From: Amoebophrya sp. A120 | Taxonomy: Eukaryota; Sar; Dinophyceae; Syndiniales; Amoebophryaceae | DNA length: 64,000 nucleotides | Direction: 5' to 3' | Assembly (NCBI GenBank): GCA_905178155.1 | Contig: CAJINV010000003.1 | Span: forward strand, 8,333,738-8,397,737 | Shown here: in pieces, positions 57,052-64,000 of the stretch | Layout of the letters: the number at the start of each line of letters is the position of its first letter | Numbering within the stretch: position 1 is the first letter of the stretch | Program-made: the position numbers and the translations under genes | Notes under the pieces: model-generated | Database searches by the model: none | Seen by the model: the letters and a program-made list of their open reading frames with translations, nothing else | What the model was told of the DNA's origin: nothing

Positions 57052-60000
57052 ATGATGTTGTCTGGCTGTGGGCGCGCGCGCGGGGGCATCCCCAGTGGCC
57101 GCAGCTACTTCCACTTCGTTTATCAAGAGCCTCAATTCGTTTGTATTCTCTTTGCCTTGATATTGTGGGCGTGTGTCACTGCACTGGCCATTTTCTTTTT
57201 TACAACATGCGTGATTTCATCACAACAGCCACCCAAAGACGAACGGGATTCGGCTTCATCTGCAGTAATTATAAGCCCAGCAGGACGAGCCGGAGCGGCA
57301 CAGATGAACTCAGCATGTGCGAGGAATAAAACAAAGGACCTCGACGATTTCGGTGGCCCTTCATGTCGCACCGAGAGTCACGAAGTTGATGCACGTGCCA
57401 TGGCGAACGCGAAGATGGAGGCCGCTACTCTCAAGAACGCGGGCGCGCACTGGGAAAAGCATTTTCAGGCCCAAAGGCACAAACAACCAGAGCCAGGGAC
57501 AAAATTGGTGCCCTTTTCCAGCATCGTGGAAAAAAGGACCGCCACTCAAAGCTTACTATCTCCAATAATTGTTCGAGACGATGCTGCCGTACTATCGAAC
57601 GAAGCGAGGTACCACGTTACTTTTTGCGAGATTTACGCTGCTCTTTTGGCAGTTCTCACCCCTGACGCGGTGCACCAAACGATGACTGATCGTGCTCTGG
57701 CGAGAGCAAACGAGGATTGCCAGAGCAGCAAGAAGACACTTGGTCGGCAGAAAAGGCCAAACCATCCCAGTCTCGGAAATTACACTGTCACTGTCTCCAA
57801 TGCAAATCGTCAAGAGGCCCAAGACGGACACGACAGTACCAGCGTCAGACCCGCATCATATGCAAAGAGTGAAGATATTACGACCAAATCGATGGACCAC
57901 ATCGGGCGCATTTTGAGAAACTCGCTCTCTGTTGGTGTTGTTAATAACCATGCCGACTTGCAGTGCCGGAAGACGACTACAGGCGCTCCGTTTCGGAGAA
58001 CAACCAGCGTTGAGGAAGTCAACCGCTATACATCCAACTCTTGGTGTGTAGCAGTGTGGAAGCATATACTGTTCTTGCAGGACCACGCACGTCTGAAATT
58101 CTATCAGAAGGCATTACAAGACCGTTCATATTGCGGACCGCAGGTTACACGAGAGAACCAGAAAGATTATGAGCTGCAAGAAGGGCAAGATGCCGCTTCA
58201 GCGAACGACATACTTGGCGCGACACCGACACCAACAGGCCCCTTGAAACAAAAAAAAACGCATAGGCAGGGGTGCCAGATTTTGGACCTCGGATCGGGCA
58301 GCGGCATACTAGCCATCCTTGCGGCCAAGCAATACCCCAATGCCGACGTGGTAGCGGTAGAAGGAAATCCAGAGATAGCTGTGATTGCTCAGCAAGCGTT
58401 CTTCGATTTTGGGGTGAGCGCAAGAATTGCACTGGTAGCGCGACCGACTTGGCAAATAGCCCGCGAAGAAATGCAAGCGGCTCTGGATAGTATCGGAAGC
58501 AGCACCGCTTCCGCTCATTCGGAAGGGCAACTTCAGAGACGACGACCCGACGCAATAGACAATGGTGCCCTCCCGGCGGCAGGCTCATCTAGTGTGATAC
58601 TTTCACGACAACTCGTCAGGAGGGCTGAGGACCAAAAAGTGAGGCAAGAAAACGATGACGGGTTTCAGCAGCCACTCTTTGACCTGCTGGTCACGGAGAC
58701 CTTTGGCTCGCTACTCCTGGGCGAATACGCTGATCTGTCGATTGCAGATGCAGTTCGTCGCTTCGGGGCGCACGCTGTGCTGCCTGAAAACGGCCGCCAG
58801 TACATGCAACTTGTTACGTTTTCATCTGCTCGGCAAGAACAAGAAGACGAACGGACGACACGGAAACGCCCTGGCAGCACTTCTGAAAGGGACGAGAACC
58901 AACCGACCTCACCTCGACCTCGCGCCGGTGGCAAAGACGAAAACACGCCTTCACGGCCATCAAGGGGCCTCATCTTTGGAGACGACCGGCGAGAGGCAGC
59001 AGGGCAGGCCAAAACAACAAGTGAAGCAGCTGCTGCAACAAGAACAATCACTCAGTTGCCTCCATCCACCCGGTCGTTCCTGGGGCCGCGCAGAACAAGC
59101 CTTGTCCGCGACTTGGGGATGCTAGGTTCTTCTCGTTCTCCTCTACAGGCAACATCAGCGTTATCGTCGAGTGCGTACCTGGACGGAAGAAGTACAAGTA
59201 GCAGTATGAAAATTCCGTCATGCCTTCGTGATGAGGCTTTTCCTGCTCGGGCAGCGCGTCTTGATGCTGCCCGACGAGCGTCTTTTACTCCTGGCACACG
59301 ACGCCACGTACCCGCTTCCGAACTAAAGCCCTTAAGCAGCCTAGTTCATGACCTTCACCCATCCTTGATGCCGTCTCTCTTCCAAGGCGCGGTCATCGGC
59401 AGAAGAAGGTCGCCAGGAAATAAGTTGGCAAGTCGTTCGAAGATGAAAGACGAGGATGAGAACGTCATCTCGGCACGAGAAGTAGTACTAAAAGAGCCGC
59501 CGGCAAGAGCGTTTGCCAGCGCCGATAGGGGTACAGAAGCAGGGAGCAGCGATGAATTCTTGTCCGCTCCTTTTGAATTTTTATCCGCCAGGACTCTGGG
59601 TCTCCACTTGGATTTCTCCATGCGCACGGGCGGCGGGTCTCGAAAAATCATGCAAGCTGACATTCTTGTTGCTGGAGATGGTCCAGCTGGCGCTGAGGTC
59701 GTAAGACAGCAGACACTCGATGCCATTATCCTGGATTGGGCCATCTGTCGAGATGATATCAAAAATCAGCTGCCTGATCGTCGTGGTCGTGTTCTTGTTC
59801 AAGAACAACCACACAGCAAGAAGGTCGACCCAGAGCCAGACCCGGCAACGGGAACGCGGGTCACAAACGATCATGACGCCGGCGCCTACAAAGTCTATTC
59901 GACTTCTTCCTGCTTAGACAATCAGTCGATATTCACACCACGCATTTATTCATCATCCGTCGAAACCCCGCATAACCGGGGCAACAGCACCTCCCAGATG

Positions 60001-60180
60001 AACAAGGAGGCGCATGGAGTTTTTAAGGCAAACACGTTCAACGCGGTCAGGGAGCTGGTATGGACGCCCTTGGTGGTGCGATTTGTCACGCCCATAGCTG
60101 TGGCTCCGGGGGAGACTCTCCGCGTCAACATCGACGCGCACACTGGCGAACTATTGCGCCTCTGCTCGGCGGCAGTGTAG
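57052..60180 (+). CDS. Membrane-anchored PRMT-like protein arginine methyltransferase
   Basis: A single uninterrupted exon of 1042 codons. PRMTs transfer methyl groups from S-adenosylmethionine to arginine side chains. Visible motifs: an N-terminal hydrophobic segment (about residues 28-55, FALILWACVTALAIFFFTTC) that predicts a signal anchor; motif I ILDLGSGSGILAILAAK near residue 410; the post-I acidic strand VVAVEGNP; the double-E-like loop LLVTETFGSLLLGEYADL near residue 545; and the C-terminal beta-barrel strand VWTPLVVRFVTPIAVAPGE near residue 998. An insert of roughly 370 serine/arginine-rich residues splits the barrel from the catalytic core. The hairpin resembles PRMT7/9-like enzymes more than PRMT1. 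The typical THW motif is not obvious, so activity is uncertain. The first ATG (a tandem MM) was chosen. It is one of the few long genes here with no introner. Confidence 0.75.
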   Translation: MMLSGCGRARGGIPSGRSYFHFVYQEPQFVCILFALILWACVTALAIFFFTTCVISSQQPPKDERDSASSAVIISPAGRAGAAQMNSACARNKTKDLDDFGGPSCRTESHEVDARAMANAKMEAATLKNAGAHWEKHFQAQRHKQPEPGTKLVPFSSIVEKRTATQSLLSPIIVRDDAAVLSNEARYHVTFCEIYAALLAVLTPDAVHQTMTDRALARANEDCQSSKKTLGRQKRPNHPSLGNYTVTVSNANRQEAQDGHDSTSVRPASYAKSEDITTKSMDHIGRILRNSLSVGVVNNHADLQCRKTTTGAPFRRTTSVEEVNRYTSNSWCVAVWKHILFLQDHARLKFYQKALQDRSYCGPQVTRENQKDYELQEGQDAASANDILGATPTPTGPLKQKKTHRQGCQILDLGSGSGILAILAAKQYPNADVVAVEGNPEIAVIAQQAFFDFGVSARIALVARPTWQIAREEMQAALDSIGSSTASAHSEGQLQRRRPDAIDNGALPAAGSSSVILSRQLVRRAEDQKVRQENDDGFQQPLFDLLVTETFGSLLLGEYADLSIADAVRRFGAHAVLPENGRQYMQLVTFSSARQEQEDERTTRKRPGSTSERDENQPTSPRPRAGGKDENTPSRPSRGLIFGDDRREAAGQAKTTSEAAAATRTITQLPPSTRSFLGPRRTSLVRDLGMLGSSRSPLQATSALSSSAYLDGRSTSSSMKIPSCLRDEAFPARAARLDAARRASFTPGTRRHVPASELKPLSSLVHDLHPSLMPSLFQGAVIGRRRSPGNKLASRSKMKDEDENVISAREVVLKEPPARAFASADRGTEAGSSDEFLSAPFEFLSARTLGLHLDFSMRTGGGSRKIMQADILVAGDGPAGAEVVRQQTLDAIILDWAICRDDIKNQLPDRRGRVLVQEQPHSKKVDPEPDPATGTRVTNDHDAGAYKVYSTSSCLDNQSIFTPRIYSSSVETPHNRGNSTSQMNKEAHGVFKANTFNAVRELVWTPLVVRFVTPIAVAPGETLRVNIDAHTGELLRLCSAAV

Positions 60181-61205
60181 CGGGATGCTTGTACATCATG
60201 TTGCAAGAGGACAAATGTGTGTGTGTCTCCTCGGTCTGAAAGTTTATTTGTTGTCATGATAATGGCTGAGGGTGAGTGCTGCTGCTGACCAAGACCAGGT
60301 AATACTGTTGACTGCAACACGCAGCCAGCCATTACATTTTTTTTTTAATTTACAGTTTTTTTTAAAATTCACTACCTAGTATTATTTCATGCTCTCATTG
60401 AGATTGACATGGACTTCGACTTACTGATATACTAGGAATACTACCTGTAGTACCTTCTAGCATTGCTGGACGCCCGCCTTTCATTGCACTCGGTATTGAA
60501 TAAGCTGAAACATTTTCATGGTGCGGCATGTAACTGCTCTCATGGAGTAGATGCTCCTGGGCGCAAAGGTGAGCCTGATTTTCAAATGCGTGCTGTGGTG
60601 AAAGGATCTGTATTGTATAATTGAAGAAAAAATAAATGAACCGTCGGAAAGATGAACATCAGAATGAACAGGCTCAGGCATCAACACAAACACTGTCCCT
60701 CTCTAGCCGTTTACCGTCCCTGACTCCTATTGCTTGTGTGGTCTGAAGATAGATGAAGATTCTTCCGAACTGCCCTGAGCAGATCAAATGCTGTTCTGCA
60801 ACGCACTAGAAAGTGACTCTCCCTCTCTTTTTCTTTGTATGTAGATGTAGTGAGGTCATATTTCTATTTTGTATTTGTACTTCTTGGAGTTCTTGGAGGA
60901 AGATGTTGAAGCGGAGCACCAAGTGTCAAAGGTGGCTTTTTTGCAAAACTTCTGAAGCTTTCACTAGATCTGACACTATAATCTTCATTCAAAGTTTCGC
61001 CAGTCAAATCGATGAAAGATCAGCTGCATAATCACAGAAATGACTGTGCTGTTGTTGGACGACGTGCATGTGGATCAACGATGACTTTGATGAAGTCATG
61101 CTGTGTAAAGCTAACAAGTAAGGTCTTTTCAGCTTTTTCGTTTTTCCGTTCGGGTTCACTCCTGTTGGTGTCTGCTTCCCGATGTTATGCGCTGCAAGAT
61201 ACTGT
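60181..61205. other. Intergenic, about 1 kb, no supported gene
   Basis: Includes a T-rich stretch (60338-60370) and short frames only. It should hold the 5' flank of the methyltransferase gene. Confidence 0.35.
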
Positions 61206-62974
61206 ATGGCGCAGCAAGTTGTTTTGTTGGTTGCCAAGAAAATCCGCTGGGCGACCAATCTTGGGGCAGCGATTGTCATCTTTTTGCACCATGTTGCTCC
61301 TTATTTTCCTCGTTCACCTGGCGCACAGCACCAAAGAGGGGTAACGGCGATCCCTCTGGCCGCATACGGTCAAGCCGTGAACAGGAAGACCTTGACCAAA
61401 GCGGAATATCTTGCGTTGGTGCGTGATCTACGCGATACATGCAGCAAACGCCCTACAGAGGTGCTTCGTCCGTACCAAAAGCAAATCATCTGTCGGGGTA
61501 TTCTGCAAAGACGGACCCCATTGGGTGTGCAAGCTTTTCCATGATGAGAAAATTCTCTTATGTACGGCGTAAACGCGTCACAATTTTTGGATTGCTTGTT
61601 GCAACTTTTTCATAAGTGTTTCGCTTGAGAAACTGTAACTGAGTTATCACAGCATGCAAAAAATAAGACCGGCTGAATTTCTTTATCCAAAATTTGCAGG
61701 ACACAACCACCCAAATGCATTTGTAGTGCATACTCCGCCTGTTCGAGCGACGAAAGTTGCGTCGGTGCTGGATATATCAACTAGCACAGCTGCTCCGTTC
61801 GGGTCTGCAAACCTGTGATGCTTTCCATCGACGTGATACAACAACCATCTGACATAGGATACTACGCTTCACGTTTTCCGGTCAGATAGCACGATTGAAT
61901 TTGCGAATATGAACGCGCTCTCTTCTCGTCATGCCGATGCGCATGAAAAACTGCATTCTTCTTGCATGACGAAGAAATATTAAGCGCTGTTTTGTTCCTT
62001 TTAGTGAAATTTATGGCTGTAGTTCAGCCTGGCTCTCCCTCGGCCCTGCTTCCGAGGCATGCAAGAACAGCACAAGGGCGGATCGATCATGTGCTTGACT
62101 CCGTCATCAATCTATCGTTTTCAGACCTAGAGCGACGGATATTTGCAGTTGATAGAATGCCCTGTTCGACTACCACGGAAGCGACCGCGGCTCCGTCCAC
62201 CACAAGTACGGGGCTGTGTATGATTCCGTGTTTGGATATCCAGCACAAAAGTTGCGTCTGCGTATACCGTACACGTACACAGAAAACATGAAAAATAACT
62301 CATCTACGAAACCGTAAAGATTTTGAGTCCTTACTTTTGTTAAGGTGAGCGTTGGATAACGCAGTCGCAATTCCAGCGCTGTCAGTGTATGACTCTCTCT
62401 CTCTGCTGATTATATGATGCTACTATGGTTCATCGCATTTGTTTTTGCACCCTGCCTTGGCAGCTACTACAGTGCCGAAGAAGGTTGCGCTAAATATATG
62501 TTTTTGCCGGGGGTTGTTCGGTAGGTTTGCCATGAATGTCGGGCGTATGCTGTGCAAAAGTTGTATCGCATTCGTACTTCTACTTGCAATCATGCGTGGC
62601 GAGTCGTGTGACACATGCCAGTCTTAGACGAAAGCCGCGGCTCAAAAATCTGTTTTAAGAACTTCATTCTTCATTGCAAACTCATCTACAAGTGCGATAT
62701 ATTTTGCAATGTATAGGGCAGAAGCGTTGCGAGGTGCGAAACGTATTGGAGATTGGGATCGGGAGCGTTGGTGCGCGGACTCCAGGTAGCATGGCCGAGT
62801 ACCGCGACACGAAGGACGCCCGATACCGCCCGGGCCCCAGCCTGCGCGTCTGGCGAGACTTTTTTCCTTTCGCCCACATAGTGGGCTGGGACATAGACGC
62901 CGACGCGGTGCGCCAGGCGCAAGAAGCCGCGCGCGAAGATGAAGAGGAGGACAGCCCGTCTTCGAGGCGACCTG
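61206..62974 (+). CDS. SAM-dependent methyltransferase, incomplete 3' end
   Basis: Class I methyltransferase related to the demethylmacrocin/cephalosporin-hydroxylase-type O-methyltransferase family (assignment by motif). Exons: 61206-61472, 62156-62236, 62526-62545 and 62721-62974. Exon 1 has a hydrophobic segment (NLGAAIVIFLHHVAPYF) and TLTKAEYLALVRDLRDTC. Exon 2 carries the family entry motif DYHGSDRGSVHHKYGAVYDS. Exons 3-4 carry NVLEIGIGSVG (SAM-binding glycine loop), PSLRVWRDFFPFAHIVGWDI and the acidic end of strand 2, DIDAD. A GTATGT donor at 62975 follows ...SPSSRRPG, so the remainder of the domain should lie downstream. I could not find it convincingly; a 57-codon open stretch after 63033 lacks family motifs. 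Three introner-type introns break 1.5 kb of gene. Confidence 0.65.
61473..62154. mobile_element. Introner element, decayed family A
   Basis: This 682-bp element has left end TACCAAAAGCAAATCATCTG then TCGGGGTATTCTGC and right end TTTCAGACCTAGAGCGACGG then ATATTTGCAGTTGATA, both recognisable family A ends. The flanking repeat is unclear. Removal joins VLRPNALFDYHGSDRG in phase 0. Confidence 0.6.
62237..62525. mobile_element. Probable introner element, family D-like
   Basis: The left end TATCCAGCACAAAAGTTGCG resembles family D. The right side (AAATATATGTTTTTGCC ... CGGTAG) is a weak inverted copy. The direct repeat is not clear. Removal joins VYDSVFG to FAMNVG, keeping the methyltransferase frame. 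Confidence 0.45.
62546..62715. mobile_element. Introner element, family D
   Basis: This 170-bp element has left end TATGCTGTGCAAAAGTTGTA then TCGCA and right end GTGCGATATATTTTGCAATG then TATA. Direct repeats are GGGCG (62541-62545) and GGGCA (62716-62720). Excision with one repeat joins MNVGQKRCEVRNVLEIG in frame. Confidence 0.85.
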
Positions 62975-63801
62975 GTATGTTGTTTTACATTTCTTAGTAT
63001 AGTTATTTTCTAGTCCAGTAGAGCTAAGTGCAGTGCATACCAGTGGAGCGACACGCAGGAGTGAAAACGATGGCGATACGGCGGTGATTGGAGCAGCCTG
63101 GTCCTGCGGTAGCGCGGGGAGTACCGGGAACGAACGAGCAGCACGGGGGCGGAGCGAACGTGCCTGCGCCGACGCGGACTGTGGCTAGGCGGCGCCACAG
63201 GCGGTGGCACAACGAAGGTGCCCGTGCGGCAGCCTTTGGTCTTCTCTGCGCGAGCAGAAGAATTCTCTTTTGAAAACGGTCGCGCAGGTCCGCGCTCGGT
63301 TTTCAGATCGTTCCAAAGGAGACCTCTCGGACCCTGCATGCAGGATCGCGGCGAGGGCGTGCCCTGGTGTAAACGCACGCGCAGGACGTGCCACGTGCTG
63401 CGTCCTTAGGATCAAGCCGTGCGCCACAAACCCGTAAGGGGCACGTTACGGGCATGCTACAGCAGCATGGCAGTCACTCACAGTAAATTGAGTGGCGACA
63501 TTGGGGGAACGGGCAGGCCAGCCCGCGGCTACGTTCCTTCTGACCCAATGTGAGGCTGCAACTTTTCGCAGAGGTTGTTCCACCGGCTCCAAAGCCGCAC
63601 GAAGAAGGTCGTAAAAGTCCGACACAGTCAGCACGAAGATCCTCAGTCTTTGCGCCTCGCGCCACAGCTTGCGGCAGCAGAGCACAGACGCAGATCGCAA
63701 GTAGGACAAACTTGCAATGCGTCTGCTACTTAGCACAGTAAAAGAGTTGTATATCTCAGTAATCTACGAAAGTTCTGGCCCACAATGGCGGGGGCGCAGG
63801 A
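62975..63801. other. Intron or intergenic, GC-rich in part
   Basis: Starts with a GTATGT donor of the methyltransferase gene. From about 63100 to 63560 the sequence is GC-rich with small inverted repeats (CCCGTAA/TTACGGG around 63430-63451), recalling the island at 42.2-43.2 kb. No convincing protein frame was found. Confidence 0.35.
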
Positions 63802-64000
63802 TGCCGACGATTTCTTTCACGTTAAGAGCGAAGCTTTTGCGCTCCAGCCAACGCGTGCGGCGATCAATCACTTCGTACACACCGGACGCTTCGCGCGCAA
63901 AACCCTCAAGCTCACAACCGCAACCGGCTCCACGACCGGCAACGGGTGCCGCGAACGCCGCGGCGCCATCCAAGCTGTCGGCTTCATCATCATCATCATC
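63802..64000 (+). CDS. Possible 5' end of a gene, runs off the window
   Basis: From the ATG at 63802 a frame stays open to the window edge: MPTISFTLRAKLLRSSQRVR, then a Ser/Pro/Ala-rich stretch ending in polyserine from the TCA repeat. The basic, serine-rich start could be a targeting peptide. The opposite strand is also open over the same bases (ending RTRWLERKSFALNVKEIVGI...), so strand and gene are uncertain. Confidence 0.3.

Noticed and set aside
242-62715. Recurrent peptide MSGSGR/KMSGSGRM in many frames
   Set aside because: It is the translation of the family A TIR (GTCTGGGTCTGGAAGAATG) and not a protein motif.
63764-63973. Minus-strand gene end at the right edge
   Set aside because: The sequence is protein-like, but the + strand frame from the ATG at 63802 is equally open and matches the strand of all other genes. 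It remains undecided and is kept only as a low-confidence feature.

Overview
This window reads as nuclear DNA of a compact-genome protist. The strongest signals are protein-coding genes with intact eukaryotic products: a histone H2A.Z-like protein, an NHP2-type snoRNP protein, a two-pore K+ channel with an EF-hand, a RING-H2 protein, a pepsin-type protease, a PRMT-like methyltransferase and a heptatricopeptide-like repeat protein. Almost every gene is interrupted by short elements with terminal inverted repeats (TIRs). From the one-strand gene order and these intron-making elements I infer a dinoflagellate-lineage alveolate. A Syndiniales parasite such as Amoebophrya fits best, because invasive non-canonical introns with inverted and direct repeats are reported from that group (recalled, not searched).

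The main discovery is an introner system. I see about 23 candidate elements of 140-860 bp. They typically begin TATC (or TATG) and end GATA, and are flanked by 5-bp direct repeats (target-site duplications, TSDs). Removing the element plus one repeat copy rejoins the host reading frame at essentially every site with a clear repeat. The insertions fall about equally in codon phases 0, 1 and 2. Most sites cannot supply GT and AG at the ends, so the splicing must be non-canonical. In the histone gene, conserved fold length supports the exact excision point. Ordinary GT-AG introns occur beside them, so two intron classes coexist. No transposase is visible.

Layout (+ strand throughout): a partial gene end (to 535); histone H2A.Z-like (954-2710); an unknown membrane protein (3638-6307); an HPR/RAP-like repeat protein (7155-10664); NHP2 (11234-12041); the two-pore K+ channel (13304-19248); a large RING-H2 protein (20387-26694); two low-complexity unknown proteins (26858-30044 and 30354-31561); a 305-bp near-perfect palindrome (31745-32049); a 2.5-kb minisatellite block with a 100-N assembly gap (32.5-35.3 kb); an aspartic protease with a C-terminal ShKT-like domain (36306-40417); a weakly supported small gene and a GC-rich hairpin island (41.2-43.2 kb); a small unknown protein (44539-45151); a giant disordered RS/RD-rich protein (45521 to about 56214); a membrane-anchored PRMT-like enzyme (57052-60180); a small-molecule-type SAM methyltransferase broken by three elements (61206-62974, incomplete); and a possible gene start at the right edge.

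The genes do not form a pathway. What unites them is orientation and the shared intron-generating elements. All exon joins are read by eye from frame continuity and motifs; no transcript data or database search was available.
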